From Nitrospirota bacterium (GTDB lineage: Bacteria; Nitrospirota; Thermodesulfovibrionia; Thermodesulfovibrionales; UBA6898), in NCBI GenBank assembly GCA_021783515.1, contig JAJXTV010000013.1, positions 31,948-95,947 on the forward strand: DNA of 64,000 bases, written 5' to 3'. The notes under the pieces were generated by a model. That model made no database searches and had not been told where the DNA came from. It was given only the letters and a program-made list of their open reading frames with translations. Made by a program: the position numbers and the translations under genes. Shown piece after piece: positions 16,975 through 25,328 of this stretch (positions are counted from its first letter, which is position 1; every line of letters begins with the position of its first letter).

Positions 16975-17928
16975 ATGCCGCTCGGGGAATACGCCTGGAG
17001 CGGCCCGGCGGCCTTGATTAAGGGCTTCCCGTTCGCAGATAATAGAAACGAACTGAAACCGATGGACGATATTCTCACTCAATTGGTCTCCCTCAACGCC
17101 AGCCTTCAGCGGCTGGCGGACTCGCTGGCGCCTGCGACTGATCCGGCGGTTTTCCGCGAATTCGAGGCCTGCCGCGTCTCTTCCCGAAACGGCGCCCTTA
17201 TGGCAAGACAAATCGACCTGCCAGATCCGATCACCTTCGAAGAACTGAGGGGGATCGACGACATCATCGCCGGTCTTCGCGGCAATACGGAGCAGTTTAT
17301 TGCCGGGCTTCCCTGCAACAACGTGCTCCTCTACGGTCCGAGAGGAACAGGAAAGTCCTCTGCGGTAAAGGCGCTTTTCAACGAATACAGCGGCAGCGGG
17401 CTCAGGATGATCGAGATGCAGCGGGACGCCCTCGTGCATATCCTCGAGGTGGCCGAGATATTGGCCGGAAGGAAGGAGAAGTTCATCATCTACTGCGACG
17501 ACCTCTCCTTCGAAGAAGACGAGAGGTCCTACCGGCAGATCAAGACGGTGCTCGAGGGAGGGCTCGAGATTCGCCCGTCTAACATGCTGATCTACGCCAC
17601 GTCGAACCGGAGGCACCTGATGCCGGAGAAGACGGCCGAAAACGTCCCGGTCTTCGACGGGGGAGAATTGCACCCTGGCGAGGCGGTCGAGGAAAAACTC
17701 TCGCTGAGCGACCGGTTCGGCATAAGGTTCGGCTTTCCCCATTTCGTCGCCGAAACCTACCTGGAGATTATCGAAAATTACGCGTCGCTGAAGAAGATCA
17801 GAATGAACCGGAAGCAATTGCGGAATGAGGCGATGCAGTGGGCGCTCTCCCACGGCAGCTACTCCGGCCGCACGGCCCGCCAGTTCATCGACGACCTGGA
17901 AGGGAGGATTCGGATCAGGAGGCGATAG
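16975..17928 (+). CDS. DUF815-family AAA+ ATPase
   Basis: A protein of up to 317 residues with Walker A GPRGTGKSS, Walker B FIIYCDDLSFE and sensor MLIYATSNRRHL, the layout of the DUF815 family of AAA+ ATPases. A C-terminal helical lid ends in SGRTARQFIDDLE. The family's role is not established. Two starts are possible: the ATG at 16975, six bases after a TATTAT that could be a -10 (a leaderless message), or the ATG at 17062 (MDDILTQL). Neither has a ribosome-binding site. It is divergent from the aminotransferase-like gene. Confidence 0.8.
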   Translation: MPLGEYAWSGPAALIKGFPFADNRNELKPMDDILTQLVSLNASLQRLADSLAPATDPAVFREFEACRVSSRNGALMARQIDLPDPITFEELRGIDDIIAGLRGNTEQFIAGLPCNNVLLYGPRGTGKSSAVKALFNEYSGSGLRMIEMQRDALVHILEVAEILAGRKEKFIIYCDDLSFEEDERSYRQIKTVLEGGLEIRPSNMLIYATSNRRHLMPEKTAENVPVFDGGELHPGEAVEEKLSLSDRFGIRFGFPHFVAETYLEIIENYASLKKIRMNRKQLRNEAMQWALSHGSYSGRTARQFIDDLEGRIRIRRR

Positions 17929-17989
17929 CTCATCTTCTCCGTGAACGTACGACAGGGCGGCTCCCCGGCCGGCAGGCAGAGAGAAAACG

Positions 17990-18451
17990 CTACTCCTTCA
18001 CCTCGAAGATAAACGATATCTCCACGGGCGAATTAAGAGGGAGAATATTCACTCCGACGGCGGTCCGCGCATGTCTGCCGGACTCTCCGAAAACCTCGAA
18101 GAGGAAATCGGAGGCTCCGTTGACGACCTTCGGCTGGTCGGTGAATTCTCCGGCGGACGAGACATATCCTTCGACCTTGACACAGCGGACCACCTTGTCG
18201 AGCCCGCCGATCGCCGACTTCAGCACAGTAAGGCCGTTTATCGCGGCGACTTTGGCGAGTTCGGCAGCCTCCTCGAGAGAGACAGTCTCCCCCACCCTTC
18301 CGGTCTTCATCAACTTCCCCTCCCGCATCGGCAGCATCCCGCTCAGATAGACGAGGTTCCCCGCCCTCACAAACGGCACATAGGAGCCGAGTGGTTTCGG
18401 GACTTCAGGCAAGGCAATGCCGAGTGATTGAAGTTTTTCATCAGGTGTCAT
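17990..18451 (-). CDS. RidA/YjgF-family protein
   Basis: A 153-residue member of the RidA superfamily, which hydrolyses reactive enamine/imine intermediates from PLP enzymes in many cases. Family features include LVYLSGMLPM, an Ala-Asn-Gly helix (KVAAINGLTVLKSAIGGLD), VKVEGYVSS and the C-terminal RTAVGVNILPLNSPVEI. The last segment lacks the Arg-x-Ala-Val-Glu-Val form of true RidA but suits a subgroup about 150 residues long. The ATG at 18451 has AGGAGG upstream at good spacing. No clear operon. Confidence 0.85.
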   Translation of the reverse strand: MTPDEKLQSLGIALPEVPKPLGSYVPFVRAGNLVYLSGMLPMREGKLMKTGRVGETVSLEEAAELAKVAAINGLTVLKSAIGGLDKVVRCVKVEGYVSSAGEFTDQPKVVNGASDFLFEVFGESGRHARTAVGVNILPLNSPVEISFIFEVKE

Positions 18452-18774
18452 AGATCCTCCTGTGTTTCTCCCGCGTGATATGGACAACCATCACAATTTA
18501 CTCTCCAGTTGCATACATATCGTCACGGAGGCGAGGAGGGCGGTCCGAAAAGCCTTTCGTAGCGATTCCTTGGCGCATCGGAAGCCACGTCCAAAGTCCC
18601 TGACCGGGACATAACTTTTCGTGAAGTCCTGTCTTCTCGACGCCATGCCCCATCAAATTCTATCGCACCAGAAAGGATGTGAGGGACACCCTCCATGCCG
18701 GTTTATCCCGGCGCACCAATGTTAGGGGTTATGGCCTTTTACAGTATGTTCGCCTTCTCCTAACGCACCGAATC
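18452..18774. other. Non-coding stretch between leuD and the RidA gene
   Basis: About 320 bases without a supported gene on either strand. It contains a diverged copy of the MITE-like arm (18729-18761) close to the leuD stop and several short G/C-rich dyads. I see no tRNA fold and no strong promoter. Confidence 0.5.
18729..18761. repeat. Degenerate copy of the MITE-like terminal arm
   Basis: The sequence beginning TTATGG and ending TTCGCCTTCTCCT matches the right arm of the element at 10831-10863 with about six substitutions over 33 bases. No matching left arm is visible nearby, so it is a solo or decayed copy. Confidence 0.55.
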
Positions 18775-19296
18775 TCAATACTTCGCGTCGGCGAAATCGA
18801 CCCATCCTCCGGCCTCGACGAGCGCCTTGTCGAAGCCCGAGATCGGATAATCGAAGGTCTCCTTCCCCTTCGCCGATTCTATCGTCAGCCTGTCGTTCTT
18901 GAAGTCGACCGAGATCTTCGCCCCGCCGCGATGGGCGAACAGCTTCTCTATCGTCTCCCCGGGCAGTTCTATCGCGAGCATTCCGCAGTTGAACATATTC
19001 TGCCTGAATATCCGCGCATAGCTCGACGCAATCACGACGTTGATGTCGTTTACCTCGAAGACCCACGGCGCATGCTCCCTGGACGAGCCGCAGCCGAAAT
19101 TCGCCCTCGTCACGATCACCCCGGCCTCCTTCGCCTCCGGCGAACGGGGATCGAACCCTTCGAGTTTGAGATCTTCGAGCATGTGCGGCTTCAACGCCTC
19201 CTTCGAAATCTCGGTAAGGTACTTCGCAGGTATTATCTCGTCCGTGTTGATGTCGGACCTGTCGAGAAAGAGGACCTTGCCTCCGAACTCCTTCAT
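18775..19296 (-). CDS. leuD: 3-isopropylmalate dehydratase small subunit
   Basis: A 173-residue small subunit of isopropylmalate isomerase (leucine biosynthesis), of the short LeuD2 type shared with archaea. Diagnostic segments are DRSDINTDEIIPAKYL near the N-terminus, ANFGCGSSREHAPW and the YARIFRQNMFNCG stretch. The ATG at 19296 overlaps the leuC stop by four bases, giving tight coupling. The longer open frame upstream is only a shadow of leuC. A homoaconitase or citramalate-pathway isomerase of the same family cannot be excluded. Confidence 0.92.
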   Translation of the reverse strand: MKEFGGKVLFLDRSDINTDEIIPAKYLTEISKEALKPHMLEDLKLEGFDPRSPEAKEAGVIVTRANFGCGSSREHAPWVFEVNDINVVIASSYARIFRQNMFNCGMLAIELPGETIEKLFAHRGGAKISVDFKNDRLTIESAKGKETFDYPISGFDKALVEAGGWVDFADAKY

Positions 19297-20591
19297 TTCA
19301 CGCCTCCCTTGCCGTATTTCCGCGGGTCCGCGATCCTGCCCTCGATCGCCGTCACCGCCGCCACCGCCGGGCTCATGAGGTGCACCATGCCCCCCTTGCC
19401 CATCCTTCCGTTGAAGTTCCTGTTCGTAGTCGAGGCACAGACCTCGCCCGGCGCCAGCACCCCGTTGGACATCCCGAGGCAGGCCCCGCAGGTCGGGTTC
19501 GTCACGCAGAAGCCGGCATCCATGAATATCCTGATGAGGCCTTCCTCGTCCGCCTGCCTGAAGACCCTCGGCGTTGCCGGAGAAACGACCCCCCTCACCG
19601 TCGGCGCAATCGTTCTGCCCTTCAGATAGGAAGCCGCGACCCGAAGGTCTTCGATCCTTCCGTTCGTGCAGGACCCGATATAGACCTGGTCTACAGCGGT
19701 CCCTTCGACCTCGGAGACGTCCTTCACCTGGTCCGGCTTGTAGCCGACGGTGACCTGGGGAGACATCCCCGTTACGTCGATGTCCAGGACCTTCACATAT
19801 TGGCAGCCCTCGTCGGACCGCCACTTTTCGAAGTCTTTAAGTGCCTCCTTTTTGTCCTTGTACCCGGACGAGATGAACGGCCATAGGTAATCGACGGTCA
19901 CCTCATCCGGCATGCAGACCCCAGACGTCCCTCCGGCCTCGATCGCCATGTTGCAGAGGGTCATCCTTCCCTCCATCGACATCGCGTTGACGACTTCTCC
20001 GTGGAACTCGATCACGCAGTCGGTAGCGCCGTTCACCGTCAGCTCCTTTATCACCCTCAGGATGACGTCCTTGGCATGGACCCCCTCGGGCATCCTGCCG
20101 TTGATATTGACCCGGATCGTCCTGGGCTCCCTGAAGGCGCAGACACCCTTGAGGATGCCGACCTCCAGATCGGTCGTTCCGACGCCGGCCGCAAACGCGC
20201 CGAACGCCCCGTGAGTGCAGGTGTGAGAGTCTCCCATGATCACCGTATATCCCGGCCGTATAAACCCGCTTTCAGGAAATATCGCGTGGCAGACCCCGTT
20301 TCTTCCGATGTCGAAGAAGTCCCTGATGCCCTGCCGCCTCGCCCAGTCTCTCAGTATCTTGCCCTGCTGGGCGGTCTTCGTGTCCTTTGCGGGCGTGACG
20401 TGGTCGATTACGACCTTGATCTTCGCCGGATCGAAGACCCTGTCTTTTCCCCTCGCCACAAGGTCGTTGATCGCGATCGGCGTCGTGATCTCGTGGCACA
20501 TCACCACGTCGATGCCGAGCACCTTCGTCCCGGGAAAAGGCTCATCCCTCAGATGGGCCCGAAATACTTTTTCCGAAAGTGTCATTGCCAT
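19293..20591 (-). CDS. leuC: 3-isopropylmalate dehydratase large subunit
   Basis: A 432-residue aconitase-superfamily large subunit of the archaeal/LeuC2 type. It carries the substrate loop DSHTCTHGAFGAFAAGVGTTD and the three [4Fe-4S] cysteines in GSCTNGR and TCGACLGMSNG. It forms the isomerase with LeuD, encoded immediately downstream with a four-base overlap. GAGGAC precedes the ATG. A divergent LysR gene across a 127-base AT-rich region is the likely regulator. Confidence 0.94.
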   Translation of the reverse strand: MAMTLSEKVFRAHLRDEPFPGTKVLGIDVVMCHEITTPIAINDLVARGKDRVFDPAKIKVVIDHVTPAKDTKTAQQGKILRDWARRQGIRDFFDIGRNGVCHAIFPESGFIRPGYTVIMGDSHTCTHGAFGAFAAGVGTTDLEVGILKGVCAFREPRTIRVNINGRMPEGVHAKDVILRVIKELTVNGATDCVIEFHGEVVNAMSMEGRMTLCNMAIEAGGTSGVCMPDEVTVDYLWPFISSGYKDKKEALKDFEKWRSDEGCQYVKVLDIDVTGMSPQVTVGYKPDQVKDVSEVEGTAVDQVYIGSCTNGRIEDLRVAASYLKGRTIAPTVRGVVSPATPRVFRQADEEGLIRIFMDAGFCVTNPTCGACLGMSNGVLAPGEVCASTTNRNFNGRMGKGGMVHLMSPAVAAVTAIEGRIADPRKYGKGGVK

Positions 20592-20655
20592 GTTCTTGTC
20601 CTCTCGTACTCATAAAGTTGCTCTGCCGTCAAGCTCTTGACTCGTTTTCAGATTT

Positions 20656-20684
20656 AGAATATCATAGGTTTATGTATTATTCAA
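20656..20684 (-). promoter_or_regulatory. Candidate promoter of leuCD
   Basis: Minus-strand TTGAAT (20679-20684), 17-base spacer, TATTCT (20656-20661), 65 bases before leuC. The whole leuC-lysR interval is unusually AT-rich for this genome and would also hold the LysR binding sites, which I could not pinpoint. Confidence 0.5.
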
Positions 20685-20718
20685 ATTCATTATTTTCATT
20701 TATATTATAACTTTAGGT

Positions 20719-21627
20719 ATGGATTTCTATCAGCTTTCCTATTTCAGAAAGGTCGCCCGGACAAGAAGCATCAGCCGGGCTGCCGAAGAGCTTTTCATCA
20801 CCCAGCCGGCGGTAAGCAAACAGATGCGGGCGCTCGAGGAGGAACTCGGGGAAAGACTCTTCGACCGCATCGGCAAAAAGATATTCCTGACCAAGACAGG
20901 GGAAGTCCTGCTCGCGCATGCCGAGAAGATACTCCGCGCGATCGCAGAGGCGAAGACCGCCGTGCGTGACCTCTCCGGCGAATGCGCAGGGGAGCTCGTT
21001 ATCGGCACGAGCGACCATATCAGTCTCCACCGGCTGCCGAATATCCTCAAGGCATATATCACGGCGTTCCCGAAGGTCGACCTGAAGCTCCGCTGCCACC
21101 GGTCCGAGACGGTGATCGAGATGGTGTCAAAGAACCTCGTCGACCTCGGCGTCGTTACCCTTCCAGGGATCGCGCCGAATCTCAGGTCGAAGGTAATATG
21201 GGAAGACCCCATGTCGCTTGTATTCCCGAAAGGCCATCCCCTTGCCTCACTGGAGAAGATCACCGTCCATGACATTGCGGCCCTGGGAATGATCCTTCCC
21301 GAGGCCGGTACGACCACCAGAAGAAAGATCGACGCCGCCTTCGAAAAGAAACGGCTGCCGCTGAAGGTCTCGATGGAAGTCGCCTATATCGAAACGATCA
21401 AGGGCCTTGTAAAGGCCGGCCTCGGCATATCGATCCTGCCGGACAAAGCGGTGGAACAGGAGACGAAGGCGGGGGGCCTCGTTAAGGCGTCCATCCAGGG
21501 CGTCTCGTTCTCGAGAGAGCTCGGCGTGGCTTACCTGAAAGACAAATTCCTTTCCCGGCCGGCGGTCGAATTCATGAAGCTCCTGGAAAGAAAGCAGGAT
21601 TCCCCGGCCGGAATCTCCAGCCTGTGA
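20719..21627 (+). CDS. LysR-family transcriptional regulator
   Basis: A 302-residue LysR regulator. The N-terminal winged helix-turn-helix is recognisable (LSYFRKVARTRSISRAAEEL, then ITQPAVSKQMRALEEELG). The rest is a periplasmic-binding-like effector domain (VIGTSDHISLHRLPNIL, LGVVTLPGI, GLGISILPDKAV). The family usually regulates the divergent operon, here leuCD; the effector might be a leucine-pathway intermediate, by analogy. A TATTAT at 20703-20708 lies only ten bases before the ATG, so the leader is very short. Confidence 0.92.
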   Translation: MDFYQLSYFRKVARTRSISRAAEELFITQPAVSKQMRALEEELGERLFDRIGKKIFLTKTGEVLLAHAEKILRAIAEAKTAVRDLSGECAGELVIGTSDHISLHRLPNILKAYITAFPKVDLKLRCHRSETVIEMVSKNLVDLGVVTLPGIAPNLRSKVIWEDPMSLVFPKGHPLASLEKITVHDIAALGMILPEAGTTTRRKIDAAFEKKRLPLKVSMEVAYIETIKGLVKAGLGISILPDKAVEQETKAGGLVKASIQGVSFSRELGVAYLKDKFLSRPAVEFMKLLERKQDSPAGISSL

Positions 21628-21688
21628 AAAAAAAAGTTGTAATCTCCCGTTTAACGTCTATACTGAGTGAAGGACACGTGAGGCCGGG

Positions 21689-21904
21689 ATGAAGGCAGTC
21701 AATTGTTGGGAGTACATGCAATGCGGCACGGAAGTAATGGAAGAATGTCCGGCATTCCCCCATAGCGGACGTTGCTGCTATCTGATTTCGGGCACCATGG
21801 GCAACCATGAAGTGCAGGGGTCCTATCTGCTGAAAATCCCCCGGTGCCGTCAGTGCGAATTTTATCGCCTGCTGCAAAAGGAGCAGGGCCGCAAGCCCCA
21901 TTAG
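21689..21904 (+). CDS. Small cysteine-rich protein with two-CW-type motifs
   Basis: A 71-residue protein with nine cysteines. The N-terminal NCWEYMQCGTEVMEECPAF has the Cys-Trp-Glu...Cys-Gly...Cys-Pro pattern of small metal-binding proteins annotated as two-CW domains, and CRQCEFY forms a further CxxC near the C-terminus. Zinc or Fe-S binding is likely. It is on its own, 60 bases after the lysR gene. Function unknown. Confidence 0.72.
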   Translation: MKAVNCWEYMQCGTEVMEECPAFPHSGRCCYLISGTMGNHEVQGSYLLKIPRCRQCEFYRLLQKEQGRKPH

Positions 21905-21934
21905 CCTGCCGTTTACACGCACCCCCTTATCGGT

Positions 21935-22279
21935 TCACTGCGGGCGCGATTCCGGTATCCCGATCTCTTCTCCGACTTCCCCGACGAGCTTCTTGTCGTG
22001 TTTGAGGATGTTCATGCAGGGCGCTCCCTGGCAGGTCACCCCCTTTACGAGATCGTCAATGGTGCGGTATTTCTCCTTTATCCGCCGCTTGTCGATCACA
22101 ACCTTCCCGTTAAGCACCGTCTTTCCGTCATGACAGGCCTCGCACATCCGTTCCCAGAGGCTTACCTTCTGGTCCCCGTAGCTGAGTCCGGCCACCAAGA
22201 GACCGGGCAGAAGCACCGCGGCCAGGCAGATTCCCCTCCTTCCCCCACCTTTCGGTTCCGCAGACAGGTTCCGCAACAT
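21935..22279 (-). CDS. Exported monohaem c-type cytochrome-like protein
   Basis: A 114-residue protein starting at the ATG 22279 (GGGAGG upstream). A signal peptide spans about residues 1-36 (ICLAAVLLPGLLVAGLSYG). A single CxxCH haem site follows (MCEACHDGKT), with a second Cys pair spaced CQGAPC. The layout WERMCEACHDGKTVLNGK resembles short periplasmic cytochromes from sulfate- and metal-reducing bacteria. An electron-carrier role is inferred. Confidence 0.7.
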   Translation of the reverse strand: MLRNLSAEPKGGGRRGICLAAVLLPGLLVAGLSYGDQKVSLWERMCEACHDGKTVLNGKVVIDKRRIKEKYRTIDDLVKGVTCQGAPCMNILKHDKKLVGEVGEEIGIPESRPQ

Positions 22280-22518
22280 GTCGCCCACCTCCCTTTCCGT
22301 TTCAAGAGCTCCCCTTATTCCGATTATACCAGCAATCGTCCGCCCCGAACAGCCGGCTCTCATTCCCGGCGGTCGGTCCTTGCGGAGGGTTTCAACGGCA
22401 TTCCCGGCATGTCGGGCCCGGCCCCGCGCGAAGGCAGGTTTACCTGTCCCGAATTATTGATTAGAATAGACAAGGTGCATATGCGCGTTTACCCAGCTGT
22501 CGACAGAGGAGGTCCGTT

Positions 22519-23745
22519 ATGACCCGGGCAATCGTATATTCGGTCCTGCTGGTTCTCATCGTCCTGACGGCGTATGTATACATAGAAAGGCAGAAATCTC
22601 CTCCGGTGGTGAAAGAGGCCCGCGAACAACTTCCCGCCGCGCCTTCGTCGTCTCCTCCACCTCCACCTCCCCCTCCCTCTGCTCTTCCGCCGCCTGCCTC
22701 GCTGCCGGACGCGCCGCCCTTCCCGGAGCTGAATCCGGCAGATCCGGCCAAAGTCGCCGTTTCCGGAGAGGACATCGAAAGCGTGAAAGCGGCGGTGAGA
22801 AAAGTGAACGAGGGCGACTGCGCCGGCGCCGCAGCCCTCTTCGGCAAGGTCGCCTCGATAGAAAAGGTATCTCTGAGCGGCCTCGGTCTCTGCTATTTCA
22901 AGACGGGGGACTACCAAAAGGCGATATCCTATCTGACACGCGCGGTCGAATATAACGGAAACGACTTCATCTCCCTCAAACTGCTCGCCTTCTCGTATTA
23001 CCGGACCGACGAACTCGAAAAGAGCCTTCGGAGCGCGGAAGCGGCCCTTGCGCTGAAACGCGACCCCGACGTCGAGTCGCTCCTCACGAAGCTGAAGAAG
23101 GAGACGCGTGTTCAGGACGATTACAATAAGGAAAGCTCTTCTCACTTCACGATCTATTACGACGGCTACGCGCACGGGGGGATAGACCGTCAGGTGATCA
23201 GCATACTGGAAGACGCCTACCGGTCGGTAGGGAAGGGACTCGATTACTACCCCCCGGAGGCGGTTACCGTCATTCTATACGGGAACAAGGATTTCTTTGA
23301 CATCACCCGGACTCCCTCCTGGACGTCCGGCTACTATGACGGCAAGATCCGGATCCCCGTGAAGGGGCTCGAGAATCAGTCCGGCCAGCTGAGAAGGGTG
23401 CTTTATCACGAATACGCGCATGCGGTCATCCGTTCGATCACGAAAAGCTGTCCCCTCTGGATCAATGAAGGCCTTGCAGAGTACTTTTCAGCCGGAGATC
23501 AGGGGAAGACCGGGCAGGTCATTCCGCTCAGGGCGCTTGAAACGTCCTTTGCCGGGCTCGGGGCGGCAAGCGCCCGCACCGCCTATCAGGAGAGTTATTC
23601 CGCCGTCTCCTCTCTGATAGATACATACGGCATGTACCGGATGAAGGACCTCCTCGTGGCGCTTTCGCGGGGCGAGGCCCCCAACAAGGCCTTCGAAGAC
23701 TCGTTCGGGATAACCTATGACGAATTCGTCAGGACGTGGAAATAG
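22519..23745 (+). CDS. Membrane-anchored TPR protein with gluzincin peptidase domain
   Basis: A 408-residue protein. An N-terminal membrane anchor (residues 4-21) is followed by a proline-rich linker with eight consecutive prolines. TPR units cover about 85-200 (GLCYFKTGDYQKAISYLTRA, SYYRTDELEKSLRSAE). The C-terminal domain carries HEYAH with a downstream Glu in WINEGLAEYF, the HExxH...E zinc site of the MA/gluzincin peptidases. The catalytic domain is probably periplasmic. Substrate unknown. Start GAGGAGG/ATG is clear. Confidence 0.82.
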   Translation: MTRAIVYSVLLVLIVLTAYVYIERQKSPPVVKEAREQLPAAPSSSPPPPPPPPSALPPPASLPDAPPFPELNPADPAKVAVSGEDIESVKAAVRKVNEGDCAGAAALFGKVASIEKVSLSGLGLCYFKTGDYQKAISYLTRAVEYNGNDFISLKLLAFSYYRTDELEKSLRSAEAALALKRDPDVESLLTKLKKETRVQDDYNKESSSHFTIYYDGYAHGGIDRQVISILEDAYRSVGKGLDYYPPEAVTVILYGNKDFFDITRTPSWTSGYYDGKIRIPVKGLENQSGQLRRVLYHEYAHAVIRSITKSCPLWINEGLAEYFSAGDQGKTGQVIPLRALETSFAGLGAASARTAYQESYSAVSSLIDTYGMYRMKDLLVALSRGEAPNKAFEDSFGITYDEFVRTWK

Positions 23746-23840
23746 CCCGGGACTAAGGCCCTGAGGGCCATGCCAACCGGACGAGATATATGGTAAAGAA
23801 ACCGCGTCTCGCGTAAGCAGCCATTCCTTCAGGAGGACGA

Positions 23841-24815
23841 GTGGAATATTTCTCTATGCTTTTCCCTGTCTCGGGGGTGAAGACTTATGTCTTCGTCCCG
23901 CCGCTCGTCGCCCTCGTCGTTTCGTTCTTCACTTCAATGGGCGGGGTATCGGGCGCGTTCCTTCTTCTGCCCTTCCAGATGAGTTATCTCAACTTTACGA
24001 GCCCCGCCGTCAGCTCAACCAACTTTCTTTACAATATCGTCGCCATCCCGAGCGGCGTCTACCGGTTCATCAGAGAAGGCAGGATGGCATGGCCGCTCAC
24101 CCTTGTCGTGATCCTCGGGACGCTTCCGGGCGTCTTCATCGGCTACTACCTGAGGGTCCTCTATCTCCCCGATCCGAGGTCGTTCAAGCTTTTCGTCGGC
24201 TGCGTGCTTCTGTACATCGGCAGCCGTCTCCTCTACGAGCTTTCCAGCAGGGCAGCCGCCGGAAAATCACGGATGAGGGCGCTCGAAGACAAATTCAGAC
24301 AGCGGAGCGCGCAGATGAGGGAGTCTCAGAATTCTCGCGTGGCCGCAGGACTGCCGGCGGAGGCCGTCGTAAAGACGCTCTCTTTCACCGTGCGGGAGGT
24401 CGTCTTCGAATTCTGGGGAGAGACGTTCCGGTTCAGCACCGCCGCGATGTTCATCCTCGCCTTTGTGGTCGGTATCATCGGGGGCACCTACGGCATCGGA
24501 GGGGGGGCTATCATCGCGCCGTTTTGCGTCGCGGTCTTTCATCTGCCGATATACGCTGTTGCGGGAGCAGCGCTCATGGGCACCTTTCTCACCTCGATCG
24601 CCGGTATCGTCTTCTATAGCGTGGCTCCCGCCAAAGGCGGGGGCGCCACCTCTCCCGACCTGCTGCTCGGCCTTCTCTTCGGACTGGGCGGGTTCGTCGG
24701 CATGTACCTCGGCGCGCGGCTCCAGAAGTTCGTCCCTCAGAGGTTCATCAAGCTGATGCTCGGAGGCCTGATCCTCTCCGTGGCAGCAAAATACATCATC
24801 CAGTTCTTCTCATAG
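23841..24815 (+). CDS. TauE/SafE-family sulfite/anion exporter
   Basis: A 324-residue integral membrane protein with about eight helices in two homologous halves, each having a glycine-rich signature (TSMGGVSGAFLLLPFQ; GIIGGTYGIGGGAIIAPF). This is the TauE/SafE (DUF81) family, which moves sulfite, sulfoacetate or related anions. A roughly 60-residue cytoplasmic insert joins the halves. The start is GTG after AGGAGG. The phosphodiesterase gene starts eight bases after its stop, so they form an operon. Confidence 0.85.
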   Translation: MEYFSMLFPVSGVKTYVFVPPLVALVVSFFTSMGGVSGAFLLLPFQMSYLNFTSPAVSSTNFLYNIVAIPSGVYRFIREGRMAWPLTLVVILGTLPGVFIGYYLRVLYLPDPRSFKLFVGCVLLYIGSRLLYELSSRAAAGKSRMRALEDKFRQRSAQMRESQNSRVAAGLPAEAVVKTLSFTVREVVFEFWGETFRFSTAAMFILAFVVGIIGGTYGIGGGAIIAPFCVAVFHLPIYAVAGAALMGTFLTSIAGIVFYSVAPAKGGGATSPDLLLGLLFGLGGFVGMYLGARLQKFVPQRFIKLMLGGLILSVAAKYIIQFFS

Positions 24816-24823
24816 GAGGTATC

Positions 24824-25303
24824 ATGCTCATTGGGGTCATCTCGGACACGCACGACAACATGCCGCAGATCGACAAAGCGGTCGATCTCTTCAATGCAAG
24901 GAAGGTCGGACACGTCATCCACGCCGGGGATTTCACCTCGCCTTTTACGTTCAGGATACTGAAGAACCTCGACGCGGCCTTCACCGGCGTCTTCGGAAAC
25001 AACGACGGGGACAAGCTGCTGCTGAGCAAGATGTCGGGCGGCCGTGTCTTTCCCCAGCCTCACACCTTCCAGCTGGCGGAGAAAAGAATAGTCGTCATCC
25101 ATGAGCACCATATCGCGGAGGCGCTTGCCGACAGCGGCCATTACGATCTCGTAATCTACGGACATACCCATAAGCCGGTCGTAAAAAAAATGAAAGAAAC
25201 GCTCGTCGTCAACCCCGGCGAGGCCGGCAGCTGGCTCTACGGCAAATCGACCGTGGCGCTCATCGACCTCGGGCCGATGCAGGCCGAGATTCTTCCTCTA
25301 TGA
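24824..25303 (+). CDS. YfcE/MJ0936-type metallophosphoesterase
   Basis: A 159-residue calcineurin-like phosphodiesterase. Metal-binding motifs occur in order: ISDTHDN, HAGDF, GNNDG, HEH and GHTHKP. Closest to the YfcE/MJ0936 group, which hydrolyses phosphodiesters in vitro; the physiological substrate is unknown. It has AGGAGG before the ATG and is coupled to the TauE-type gene. Confidence 0.88.
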   Translation: MLIGVISDTHDNMPQIDKAVDLFNARKVGHVIHAGDFTSPFTFRILKNLDAAFTGVFGNNDGDKLLLSKMSGGRVFPQPHTFQLAEKRIVVIHEHHIAEALADSGHYDLVIYGHTHKPVVKKMKETLVVNPGEAGSWLYGKSTVALIDLGPMQAEILPL

Positions 25304-25328
25304 CGATCACCAGGCCGCGGGCCGGGTT

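Noticed and set aside
18452..18774. tRNA gene in the gap before leuD
   Set aside because: No cloverleaf, no conserved T-loop (GTTCGAATC-type) sequence seen.
18775..19824. 349-residue form of LeuD
   Set aside because: The upstream half is a leuC shadow; the family start is at 19296.
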